Positions 46,233 through 53,989 of a DNA stretch of 64,000 nucleotides are shown here, one piece after another. Positions within the stretch are counted from its first letter, which is position 1; every line of letters starts with the position of its first letter. The stretch is taken from the NCBI RefSeq assembly GCF_001021045.1, contig NZ_CP011545.1, positions 2,046,001 to 2,110,000 of the forward strand, given 5' to 3'. The notes below the pieces were generated by a model, which was not told where the DNA came from, did not search any database, and saw only the letters and a list, made by a program, of their open reading frames with translations. Source of the stretch: Corynebacterium testudinoris. Its GTDB lineage: Bacteria > Actinomycetota > Actinomycetes > Mycobacteriales > Mycobacteriaceae. The position numbers and the translations under genes were made by a program.

Positions 46233-46273
46233 GCTACAGGGCTACGCGGCTACAGGGCTACGCGGCTACAGGG
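46233..46273. repeat. 16-bp tandem repeat, about 2.5 copies
   Basis: The unit GCTACAGGGCTACGCG begins at 46233 and 46249, with a partial third copy at 46265. It follows directly on the iteron-like repeats. The whole segment 46019-46331 has no gene but is full of short repeats. Confidence 0.8.
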
Positions 46274-46331
46274 GGGGTGTCTCCCTTTGAGTGGACACCC
46301 CCACCCCTAGATCCCACAGAAAGACACCACC

Positions 46332-46649
46332 ATGACCCCGTTCACGCCAGCAGACGAAGCCCGACAGAAGCTCCAGGAGCGAGTCCACGACTCCGCCAGC
46401 GATTTCCCCATCCACCACTTCCCCATAACGGAAGAAGAGGCCCGCGAAGAGGTCCAGGCAAGCCTTACAGCCTTTGATCTTGCCCACCGAAAGGACGGCG
46501 TCGACGCACTGCTCGCAAAGCTCTACGAACGCACCGAGATTGGCATGATTCCTGACGCCAACGTCCTTTCCGGTGGAGATTTCTACGATGAGGTCACCTT
46601 CGTCGAGATTATGGAAGAAGCTGGCCAGGACCCAGGCCTCGAACAGTAG
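46332..46649 (+). CDS. 105-aa acidic protein of unknown function
   Basis: This protein has an N-terminal helical part (PADEARQKLQERVHDSASDF), a middle TEEEAREEVQASLTAFDLAH and an acidic end (DEVTFVEIMEEAGQDPGLEQ). I do not recognise a family. AGAAAG lies about 10 nt before the ATG. The next start follows 2 bp after its stop, so these are an operon cut off by the IS1380 element. Confidence 0.65.
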   Translation: MTPFTPADEARQKLQERVHDSASDFPIHHFPITEEEAREEVQASLTAFDLAHRKDGVDALLAKLYERTEIGMIPDANVLSGGDFYDEVTFVEIMEEAGQDPGLEQ

Positions 46650-46651
46650 TC

Positions 46652-46828
46652 ATGATTCTTCTTGATGATTCCATGGGTGCCTGGATGGTGGCCGATTCCC
46701 GAGCCGAGCTACTTGGGGCCCTGTTCGATCTCCTCGCCGACGAACCCGAAATATGGCAGCTGACTAAGATCGCTGCCGCCTGCCTGGGGCACCAGGAAGA
46801 CCTAGCCCGGGTTTTTCACGGGAAGTAG
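46652..46828 (+). pseudogene. Small gene whose 3' end is lost at IS1380
   Basis: Reading from ATG at 46652 gives ILLDDSMGAWMVADSRAELL and then LFDLLADEPEIWQL. The frame runs into IS1380 sequence at about 46803 and stops at 46828. Some 50 native codons remain. It follows the 46332-46649 gene closely and would be its operon partner. The family is unknown. Confidence 0.55.
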
Positions 46829-48552
46829 CCGGACACCCACCGAAGAGATAAAGAAAGTGACCCTTGACCAGGTACTTTGGTAGTTGCTTAAGCTCCATAA
46901 CACCAGGTCGAAAGGATCACCTTCAGGGTGAAGACTACCAGTTTCCACATCGGTACCCCCACCACGTCCCAGTTGTGTTCCAACGCCGGACTCATGCTCC
47001 TGGTCACCACCGCCGATCAGGTTTCCGTCGCGGACGCGATCGACACCGAACTGGGTCACCGGCAGAACCCGAACCTGGTCCACACCACCGGCCACACCAT
47101 GACCACCCTCGCCCTGGCACTCGCTCTCGGCGGCGACGATGCAGGCGATGTGGAACTTCTTTCTCCGCAGGTGGCCACCGGTCTGATCGACCAGATCCCG
47201 TCGGATTCCACGGTGCACCGCCGGCACAAAGAACTCGCCCACCATGACGAGAAAGCCGATGGCGTCGGCACCATGGCGGTCCTGGCCGGGATGAACACAG
47301 CACGCACCACAGCATGGGCCTCCTGCGGTGCGGCGAATCCCGCAGCCCGCGCGACCACCACCAATCCTCTGGTGGTGGACCTGGACGCCACGGAAGTCCT
47401 CTCCCACTCGGATAAGGAGCATGCGACCCCGACGTGGAAGAAACACTTCGGATTTCACCCCCTGGCCGCGATCGTCGACCACGGTGAGGGACTGACCGGG
47501 GAACCACTCGCCGTGCTCCTACGCCCCGGCAACGCCGGCTCCAACACTGCAGCTGATCACACAGAAGTCCTCGACCAGGCACTGCGCGCTCTTCCGGATC
47601 ACGCCGACGGACACCAGTGGGGCACGCGTCTGCTCATCCGGACTGATGCTGCCGGTGGGTCCCAGGCCTTCCTGGGCCACCTCGACGCCCTGGGCCTGGC
47701 GTATTCCATCGGATTTCCCGTGACCTGGCAGATCGGGGACATAGCCTCCAGCCTTGGCGAGGCCGTCAAGCAGGGCATCATCCGCCCCGACGGCACCGTC
47801 ACCGACCCGGGTGACGGCTACGTTGCCGATATCACCTCCCGGATGCGGTCCTGGGCCGGGGAACCGCTTGGCACCGACCTGGACAAATATCCCGACGATA
47901 TGCGGATCATCATCCGCGTGGAGCATCCTGCCTCTGGTGCGCAGCTGCGCATCACCGACGTGGACGGCCGCCGTGTGCAGGCCTTTGTCACCAACCAGCC
48001 CGGGCATGCCAACAGGTTGGATGTCCTCCACCGGGCACGAGGTCGGTGTGAGCAACGGATCCGGGATCTCAAGGACTGTGGGTTGGGGACACTCCCGCAC
48101 GAAGGCTTCCGGATGAATCAGGTGTGGTGTCACGTGGCGGTGCTGAGTCTGAGCCTGATCACCTGGGCCGGGTTGATCACCGCTGCCGATGGTGATGCTG
48201 CCCGCCAGCGGTCGCGGTGGTGGGTATGGGAGCCGAAGACTCTACGGGCGCGGATGTTGTCGATCGCTGCTGTTGTGGTCCGTCACGCCCGGCAGGTCAT
48301 CCTGCGGTGTGATGCCGCTGCACCGCACCGTGAGTTGTTGGAGCACGGTTTGTCCCGGATCAGACAGTCAGTCTGATCCTGGACCTGTCCGGCCCCGCGC
48401 TTGTGTCACTGCAGTCCTTCACGCCCCGCCCACGAGATGAACTTGGACCCCTCGGTTCCCCGGCCCAGCACCCGCCGGGACTCAGCCGACCCTACGGTCG
48501 GGCATCCCCACGCCGAGAACTGGACGACAAGACCCGTGAAAGATCCGGGCTA
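46803..48552 (+). mobile_element. IS1380-family element
   Basis: Imperfect inverted repeats mark both ends: the left TAGCCCGGGTTTTTCACGGG and the right, whose complement is TAGCCCGGATCTTTCACGGG. They match at 18 of 20 positions. The transposase lies between them. No 4-bp duplication could be seen at these limits, so the exact ends may differ by a few bases. About 170 bp separates the transposase stop from the right end. Confidence 0.85.
46928..48376 (+). CDS. IS1380-family transposase
   Basis: This 482-aa protein has a DDE fold with the first Asp in VVDLDATEVLSHS near 150, then RTDAAGGSQAFL and the C-terminal EQRIRDLKDCGLGTLPHEGF, which gives the last acidic residue. The start is GTG, with GGTCGAAAGGATCACC upstream. 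It is intact along its whole length. Confidence 0.92.
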   Translation: MKTTSFHIGTPTTSQLCSNAGLMLLVTTADQVSVADAIDTELGHRQNPNLVHTTGHTMTTLALALALGGDDAGDVELLSPQVATGLIDQIPSDSTVHRRHKELAHHDEKADGVGTMAVLAGMNTARTTAWASCGAANPAARATTTNPLVVDLDATEVLSHSDKEHATPTWKKHFGFHPLAAIVDHGEGLTGEPLAVLLRPGNAGSNTAADHTEVLDQALRALPDHADGHQWGTRLLIRTDAAGGSQAFLGHLDALGLAYSIGFPVTWQIGDIASSLGEAVKQGIIRPDGTVTDPGDGYVADITSRMRSWAGEPLGTDLDKYPDDMRIIIRVEHPASGAQLRITDVDGRRVQAFVTNQPGHANRLDVLHRARGRCEQRIRDLKDCGLGTLPHEGFRMNQVWCHVAVLSLSLITWAGLITAADGDAARQRSRWWVWEPKTLRARMLSIAAVVVRHARQVILRCDAAAPHRELLEHGLSRIRQSV

Positions 48553-48586
48553 AGCGCCAGAGCTTTGGCAGTGTTACTCTTTGGGC

Positions 48587-49162
48587 ATGGTGGTACGCCG
48601 TTTGGAAAGCCTTGGTCTGATTATCGGACCCTTGCTGTTCGCCCTGTCACCGCTCTTCTGGATCGACGGACACTATGGAGTGACCGGCGGGCTTCTCATT
48701 GCCATAGCCGCCGTGCCCTGGGTGTACGGACTCATTGGGGAATACAACGCCCTCCGCCCCCGGTTTCCCCTTCTGTCGGGGCTATGGATGCTTCTGGTGC
48801 TGATCGGCATGTTCGGCACCGTCGCGTTCGGGCTGCAAGGCGTGTTTGAGAGTGTGTTCGGTATCACCGAGTTTCGCTCGCTAGCTACTTTCGACATCTA
48901 CCCACTCCCGGTGGCTATTGTGCTGATTCTGGCCGGACCGCTCTTTCCGGTCGCGCTTTTGTCCTTGGGCGCAATGCATTGGTGGACCGGGCTCACGCCC
49001 CGCTGGAGCGCTGTGTCGTTGGTATTTGCGGCGGCTGCGTTCCCGGTTGCGCGGATATCTCGATCTGTCCCAGTTGCGTTCATCGCTGACCTCGTCATGC
49101 TCGCAGCCTTCTGTGTGGTCGCCTGGTTTGCCTGGCATCGAAGGGACGAGGAATCCATATAA
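48587..49162 (+). CDS. Six-helix membrane protein of unknown function
   Basis: This protein of about 191 aa has an even pattern of membrane helices (residues 6-25, 30-50, 65-85, 105-125, 138-152 and 160-180) and a short charged tail HRRDEESI. I cannot name a family. TACTCT at 48575-48580 ends 6 nt before the ATG, so it may be leaderless. That box lies just outside the IS1380 end. After the stop, 49234 starts another frame (ATGACCACCCAC, with AAGAAAGG upstream) that is cut after four codons by an IS6 fragment. Confidence 0.7.
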   Translation: MVVRRLESLGLIIGPLLFALSPLFWIDGHYGVTGGLLIAIAAVPWVYGLIGEYNALRPRFPLLSGLWMLLVLIGMFGTVAFGLQGVFESVFGITEFRSLATFDIYPLPVAIVLILAGPLFPVALLSLGAMHWWTGLTPRWSAVSLVFAAAAFPVARISRSVPVAFIADLVMLAAFCVVAWFAWHRRDEESI

Positions 49163-49247
49163 CTTGCGGCTTGCGCTCAATGATGCAGAACTCTGACCCT
49201 GATTTCCAGAACATCGCAAGAAAGGTGCGCTCCCATGACCACCCACT

Positions 49248-49403
49248 GGTGCTGTTGCAAACTTCAGGCGGAGAGCCGTGACGACCCAGTCTTCATCCTC
49301 TGATGCTCGCTGCGGGTCGGCGTTCTCAGGCAGCCTCGAACACCCGGCTGACGATCACCGCATCCGGATTCGGTTGCCCGTAGGCAAACATCGCGCCCTG
49401 GCC
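49248..49403. mobile_element. Left-end fragment of IS6, copy C
   Basis: It runs from GGTGCTGTTGCAAACTTC through the first 156 bp of the element, including the end of the transposase gene, and is broken by the left end of a complete copy. It also cuts the gene that starts at 49234. Confidence 0.9.
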
Positions 49404-50246
49404 GGTGCTGTTGCAAACTTCAGGCGGAGAGCCGTGACGACCCAGTCTTCATCCTCTGATGCTCGCTGCGGGTCGGCGTTCTCAGGCAGCCTCGAACCCC
49501 CGGCTGACGATCACCGCATCCGGATTCGGTTGCCCGTAGGCAAACATCGCGCCCTGGCCTTTCCGTAATGAGTGCATCGCTTCCATCCCTTTCAACGTCC
49601 GGTACGCCGAGGTCCGGTTTTTGAACGCCCCCTTCGGTCCGAGGATCCGTTTCAGCCGCCCATGATCTCCTTCAATGACGTTATTGAGGTATTTCACCTG
49701 CCGGTGTTCCACGGTCTGCGGGCAGATTCCCTCTGACTTCAACTCGGCGATTGCCCTGGCCAGGGAGGGTGCTTTATCGGTGTTGATCACCCGCGGGGAC
49801 CCGGTTATCGTGTTCGACCTCAGGGTCTTGGCCAGGAAACGCTTCGCTGCGGCGACGTTACGCTTTGGGGACAGGTAAAAATCCAGGGTATGCCCGCCCG
49901 CGGTGATGGCCCGATAGAGGTAGCACCACTTTCCCCCGACCCGGATATAGGTCTCGTCCACCCGCCAGGACCGGGCCTGCCAATCCGGGACTTGTCGGTA
50001 CCACCGGGTCTGCTTGTCCAGCTCAGGAGCATATTTCTGGACCCAGCGGTAGATGGTGCTGTGATCGACCGGTACGCCGCGTTCGGTCATCATTTCTTCC
50101 AGATCGCGGTAGCTGAGCCCGTAGCGGCAGTACCACCGGACCGCCCACAGGATGATTTCACGGGGGAAATGACGACCGGAGAAGATGCCCATGGCTGTGA
50201 TTATTTCACGCAGGTCTTCCTGTCGCCCGAACTTTGCAACAGCACC
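49404..50246 (-). mobile_element. IS6-family element, copy D, complete
   Basis: This 843-bp copy is nearly identical to that at 37939-38781 and has the same ends. It sits within or beside the partial copy at 49248-49403 in the same orientation. No 8-bp duplication is seen at its ends. Confidence 0.92.
49482..50192 (-). CDS. IS6-family transposase, copy D
   Basis: It has the same 236-aa frame as copy A, with DDE residues in WRVDETYIRV, VINTDKAPS and VIEGDHGRLK. I use the ATG at 50192 (protein start MGIFSGRHF). The frame stays open upstream past the IS end, but that part is antisense to the excisionase fragment and is not expected to be translated. Confidence 0.94.
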   Translation of the reverse strand: MGIFSGRHFPREIILWAVRWYCRYGLSYRDLEEMMTERGVPVDHSTIYRWVQKYAPELDKQTRWYRQVPDWQARSWRVDETYIRVGGKWCYLYRAITAGGHTLDFYLSPKRNVAAAKRFLAKTLRSNTITGSPRVINTDKAPSLARAIAELKSEGICPQTVEHRQVKYLNNVIEGDHGRLKRILGPKGAFKNRTSAYRTLKGMEAMHSLRKGQGAMFAYGQPNPDAVIVSRGFEAA

Positions 50247-50437
50247 CCTCGTTTGACGAGGTTTCGGGATATCGCTCCCAGACCTACGCACTCGTCCGTT
50301 CCGGGGAGCTGCGCTCGATCCAAGTCGGCGGCCGTGGGCAGTTGCGCGCCGAGCACCCCGAGCTCGAGGCGTCCATCCAGCGCTGCGGCGAGGAGACTGC
50401 GCAGCTCGTCGCGCGCAAGGAGGAGGCGACCCCATGA
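50247..50437 (+). pseudogene. Excisionase-like gene, 5' end lost at IS6
   Basis: The frame gives SQTYALVRSGELRSIQVGGRGQ and then HPELEASIQRCGEETAQL, which is the end of a small MerR-like excisionase domain. The N-terminal helix is missing because the IS6 right end is at 50246. A 38-codon frame starts within its stop at 50434 and ends at 50550; it is Pro/Ala-rich and only weakly supported. A related 5' fragment lies at 51150-51273. Confidence 0.75.
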
Positions 50438-50551
50438 GGTCGACCCCTCCCGTACTCGCCGGCGGTGCAGGCCGGCCCGCAGTCCGACCGGCTACCCCGG
50501 GTGAGCAGCCAGCGTCTCCGCCAGACCCGGCAGAACTTGCGCACCGCTGAC

Positions 50552-50569
50552 TGTAAGCATATACTTACA
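50552..50569. promoter_or_regulatory. Probable ArsR-type operator
   Basis: TGTAAG and CTTACA flank a CATATA core 34 bp before the ArsR-type gene. Such AT-rich inverted repeats with TAAG-type arms are typical sites of small winged-helix repressors. Autoregulation is inferred. Confidence 0.65.
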
Positions 50570-50602
50570 CCTGACATCGTTCGATTACGATCCGGAGGGG
50601 TG

Positions 50603-50911
50603 ATGGACGCAGCACGGCTCGCTCAGATGCTCAGTGCTCTCGGAAGTGAGCCTCGGTTGCGAATTATCGCCTCCCTAGAGACGGAGCCGACCCATGTCAG
50701 TGAGCTGGCCCGCCGACTCGGGATGTCTCGGCCACTGCTCTACCAGCACCTCAACCGCTTGGAAGCTGCTCGACTCATCGAGAGTGGCCTGGAACAGCTC
50801 GGAGAGAGCCGAGTGAGGAGGCACTACTGGGTCGCTCCGTTTCAGCTTGAAATAACTCCAGACCACATTGTGCACCTGATTAATCAAGAACAGGAAAGGG
50901 AATCTTCGTGA
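50603..50911 (+). CDS. ArsR-type winged-helix regulator
   Basis: This 102-aa protein has a compact winged helix: LSALGSEPRLRIIASLE, then VSELARRLGMSRPLLYQHLNRLEAARLI. The end is FQLEITPDHIVHLI. It lacks Cys pairs, so a metal-sensing role is not shown. GGAGGGG lies just before the ATG. The stop overlaps the GTG start of the next gene (GTGA). The operator at 50552-50569 suggests autoregulation. Confidence 0.85.
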   Translation: MDAARLAQMLSALGSEPRLRIIASLETEPTHVSELARRLGMSRPLLYQHLNRLEAARLIESGLEQLGESRVRRHYWVAPFQLEITPDHIVHLINQEQERESS

Positions 50912-51129
50912 CACTTACCGCTACCGTATTTGTTATCATCCTCGCCGCCGCACTACCACTCGCGATCTTAGTTGTTCTTATCGTCTGGGTGGTACGCACC
51001 GTCACCAGCGCACGACGCGAAACGGCGACGGCGATCGATGGTTCGAACCAACTCATCGTGGAGCACCTACGCAACATCACCGAGCGGCTGGATCGGATTG
51101 AGGCCCAACTCAGCGAGGTCCCCGAGTAA
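50908..51129 (+). CDS. 73-aa membrane protein coupled to the ArsR gene
   Basis: One membrane helix (residues 5-31, VFVIILAAALPLAILVVLIV) is followed by a charged coiled coil (HLRNITERLDRIEAQLSEV). The GTG start overlaps the regulator's stop by 4 bases, so the proteins are made in step. The pair may form a membrane sensor or anti-regulator, but no family name is known to me. Confidence 0.75.
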   Translation: MTLTATVFVIILAAALPLAILVVLIVWVVRTVTSARRETATAIDGSNQLIVEHLRNITERLDRIEAQLSEVPE

Positions 51130-51149
51130 TCAGGCCCTCCAGAGAGCCG

Positions 51150-51273
51150 GTGACCGCCACGCCCCTCTTCATGACGCTGGAGGGCGTGCAGACCATCATG
51201 TCCATTGGCCGCTCCCAGCCCTACGCACTCGTCCGCTCCGGTGACCTGTGAGCGATCCAGGCCGGCGGCCGGG
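51150..51273 (+). pseudogene. Excisionase-like gene, 3' part lost
   Basis: From the GTG at 51150 the frame runs MTLEGVQTIMSIGRSQPYAL and VRSGDL, then a TGA at 51249. The reading goes on as AIQAGGR up to 51273, where the ISL3 fragment begins. It is thus the front half of the kind of gene found at 50247-50437, with a nonsense codon. The two halves lie on either side of the ArsR pair. Confidence 0.7.
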
Positions 51274-52061
51274 TGCACGACATGGAAGGGATCCATGACC
51301 TTTCTCGCCTGAGGGAGCGCCTGGTCCACCGCGGTGGCGTAGCCGGCAAAGCCATCCATCGTCACCACCTGGACGTGCTCCCGGAAGTCGGGGGTGCGTT
51401 CCTGCAACCAGGTTCGCAGGACCTCGGCACTGCGTCCCGGGCGCATGTCCAGCAACCGGGCAGGACCTGCCCCGGTGACCAGGGGTGTGAGGTCCACCAG
51501 GACCGTCACGAACGAGGAGGGCTGGCCGGGGCGGCGGGTGTGCTTCCACACATGCTCGTCGACCCCGAGGATGCGTACGCCGTCCAGGTGGGAGGGGTTG
51601 TCGTAGACAAGCTTGCGGCAGGCGTGGACAGCGACCTGGTTGACCAGCTCCCAGCCCACCCCGAGTGCTTTCGCCGTGGCGGACACACTCATGCGGTCGA
51701 CTGCCAGGCGCTGGAGGACCCAGCGGGTGACCCGGTGGGTCAGCTTCGCACCATCATCGGCGCAGGTCAGGGAGGTCTGGAAGATCTTCCTGTCGCAGGT
51801 GGTGTCCGTGCAGGTGAAACGGGGGACGCGCACGTGCAGACGGGTGGGGAACCCCACGACGGGAAGGTCGACCAGGGTCCGGACGATGTGGTCCCGTAGC
51901 TTTCCGGGATTTCCGCACTCGGGGCAGAGGCCAGCCACGGCCACCGGGGTGGCGTCGATGATGGTGATACTGCCGGCGTCGGCGGCACCGGTGATCGTCA
52001 GGCCGATCTCGGCGGTACGGCAGATGGTGTCGGCCACGAGGTTGCCAGTAGTAGGCTGCAC
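51274..52061 (-). pseudogene. ISL3 transposase, C-terminal third missing
   Basis: About 260 native residues remain: the zinc-binding N-terminus (GLCPECGNPG, later CTDTTCDRKIF), an HTH (MSVSATAKALGVGWELVNQ) and the first DDE residues in ILGVDEHVWKHTRR and VTMDGFAGYA. The frame continues open across the junction at about 51274 for another 130 codons, but that part is not transposase. It differs from the remnant at 23520, which lacks the N-terminus. Confidence 0.85.
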
Positions 52062-52126
52062 AGTAGGGTCCTGGTTCGGTTGGATGGAAGCGTCGTAACT
52101 CTCATCTTGTACCGGCCAGGACCCCT
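51274..52126 (-). mobile_element. Truncated ISL3-family element
   Basis: Its right end has the sequence GGGGTCCTGGCCGGTACAAG (minus strand, from about 52126), as expected for an ISL3 terminal repeat. The left end is missing. The transposase breaks off after FHVVH near 51280. Confidence 0.8.
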
Positions 52127-52481
52127 ACATGTTGTGCCACCCCGAACTCCACCCTGGGCTCACCTACGCACTCCGAAACGCGAAGAGCCGGCAACCTGAG
52201 CGGTCGGGCTGTAGTGAGGGGCTACCGCGACTCCGCTTCGCGAAGCCTTGCTCAGTGTTCCCCAGCGGTAAAGGAGGCCCACACCGGTGCTGTTGCAAAC
52301 TTCAGGCGGAGAGCCGTGACGACCCAGTCTTCATCCTCTTTCGAGTTTGTGATCTCCGGTCCTTGCGGTTCATGAGCCGCTCACGGTAGAGGCGATTTTG
52401 CTTGTGGCGGTGTCGCCACTTCTCGGTCGGAGACCAAATCTTAGACATGGACTCCAGGGTAGATGTTCCGGTGTTGAATAA
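52127..52481. other. Spacer with an IS6 fragment and a weak small frame
   Basis: No convincing gene was found. The IS6 fragment at 52285-52338 is the only clear item. A 48-codon minus-strand frame (52302-52448; MSKIWSPTEKWRHRH then LYRERLMNRKDRRS) ends inside it, so it may be the start of a basic protein cut by the IS. Confidence 0.6.
52285..52338. mobile_element. Short left-end fragment of IS6, copy E
   Basis: It starts GGTGCTGTTGCAAACTTC and matches the complete copies for 54 bp, up to CATCCTCT. Confidence 0.88.
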
Positions 52482-53228
52482 CTACGACCGAATATCAACC
52501 CTCTGCAACCACATCACCGACAGTCCCCAGCCCAAGACAGTAAGAACCACTGACGAGACCACGAGTGCAGTCAAAGTAGAAAGGTTTAGATCTCCCGCCG
52601 TAGAAACTGCAGTGCTACCAAGGGAAATCGTATTGGTTATGAGTGCAGACGGAAGAACCCACATAAGCTTTTCAAAACCGGCGCTCACCACTCCATAAGA
52701 AAGGATTGTGCCGCCTAGTGCTATGGCAACTGGTGCCGCGAAATTGCGGATAATCATCGAGAAGAAAGATTGCCAGGATGCCACTGCAGCTCCCGGTAGT
52801 ATCGCCAATACGATTCCCGCAATATTTACCCATGGCAAAGGCCCAGGTACGCGAAGTACCATGCCGGCAATGATGCCAAATAGCAGGAGCATGAGTTGCA
52901 TGAGCGAAACCAACACCACCAAAGCGCCGATCTTTGCGGCGATTGTTCCCCCAACTCCCCGTGGCATTGTCATCAACTGATTCCAGTTGAATCCGCGGTG
53001 TTCGAGACGCCACGCAGCAGAACCAAGGATCGCGATACCGATAGTCATGAAAAACAATCCATAAAACAGCACGACCTGAGAAAGATAGCTAGACCAGCCC
53101 GCAGTGAGCATTTCCTTATTTGCCGAGTAGTTTCCAGCTCCATAACCGACTGAAATTAACGGGATGAGTACTAACACCGTCCAAATGTGGGAGCGTCGGA
53201 ACTTAAGGAGTTCATTTCGAAGCAGCAT
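52482..53228 (-). CDS. ABC transporter permease, peptide-resistance type
   Basis: This 248-aa membrane protein has six helices in an ABC-2 pattern and starts LLRNELLKFRRSHIW, the same kind of N-terminus as the next gene (IEVAKLRRSHVG). It resembles LanE/LanG immunity permeases. It closes a three-gene exporter, 2 bp after the second permease. Function against an antimicrobial peptide is inferred from the layout. Confidence 0.85.
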   Translation of the reverse strand: MLLRNELLKFRRSHIWTVLVLIPLISVGYGAGNYSANKEMLTAGWSSYLSQVVLFYGLFFMTIGIAILGSAAWRLEHRGFNWNQLMTMPRGVGGTIAAKIGALVVLVSLMQLMLLLFGIIAGMVLRVPGPLPWVNIAGIVLAILPGAAVASWQSFFSMIIRNFAAPVAIALGGTILSYGVVSAGFEKLMWVLPSALITNTISLGSTAVSTAGDLNLSTLTALVVSSVVLTVLGWGLSVMWLQRVDIRS

Positions 53229-53230
53229 TG

Positions 53231-53989
53231 CTAGTACTCCCTTGAATTAAGTCGATGGGTCAAAAAGACAAAACTGGCCGCAGCAATCACCACGAATAAT
53301 CCCCATGGAACCCATGCTTGTTGAACTGGGATGACACCAGCGTCCGTGAAGGTGTACGGGGTAATCACTGCGAAATAGCCAAACGGATTGATCATGCTTA
53401 ACCACTTCGGCGAGAGCATTCCCCAGATACCTAACAGCCCACCGAGAACGCCCACACCAAGCACTACCAATTGAGATTCGAATCGGGCAGCAATCCACAT
53501 GAAAATTGCCAACATCGCTGCACTTGTGCCCAAGGCACCAGCCGCGGTACCTACCCAAACTCCCCAAACTTCAGCTGAAGGCCCGGGAGCCCCCAATGTG
53601 AATGGCGCACCCAAAATCACGCCCAATTCCACGACGCGCAGTAAGACCAAAATGAACAAGAAGATCACAAACTTTCGACGGAGCAACATGCCGGGCCAGG
53701 TACCTGCAACGGCATTGAGACGCCAGCCGCCAGCCAAGTGCTCGGGATCTACAGCACGGCTAGCAAGCAGCGCGAGTTGAATAGGAGCAAGCAGCGACAG
53801 CACCAACAAATAGCCGATCAAGTACGTCGCCCATTGTTCATCTGGGTTCACGACAAAAGAATCGATTTTCCCTGTTTTGAAAAGCCCCATGCTGGTGAAC
53901 AACACAATGCCCACCGTCAACCCGATTCCAAAAATCCCCACGTGAGAGCGTCGAAGTTTAGCGACTTCGATGGCAAGGTTTTCTATCAT
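53231..53989 (-). CDS. ABC transporter permease, second subunit
   Basis: This 252-aa membrane protein has six helices and the N-terminal segment AIEVAKLRRSHVGIFGIGL. It pairs with the 52482-53228 permease as LanE/LanG-type halves. Its ATG overlaps the ATPase stop by 4 bases. Both permeases are separate here, whereas the exporter at 36158-37729 has them fused. Confidence 0.85.
   Translation of the reverse strand: MIENLAIEVAKLRRSHVGIFGIGLTVGIVLFTSMGLFKTGKIDSFVVNPDEQWATYLIGYLLVLSLLAPIQLALLASRAVDPEHLAGGWRLNAVAGTWPGMLLRRKFVIFLFILVLLRVVELGVILGAPFTLGAPGPSAEVWGVWVGTAAGALGTSAAMLAIFMWIAARFESQLVVLGVGVLGGLLGIWGMLSPKWLSMINPFGYFAVITPYTFTDAGVIPVQQAWVPWGLFVVIAAASFVFLTHRLNSREY

Noticed and set aside
50193..50435. 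Upstream extension of the IS6 copy D transposase
   Set aside because: Copy A has the same transposase starting at MGIF. The extension lies outside the IS end and antisense to the excisionase fragment.
50880..51273. Continuation of the truncated ISL3 transposase frame
   Set aside because: The translation stops matching the family at about 51274 and runs antisense to the small membrane protein gene.
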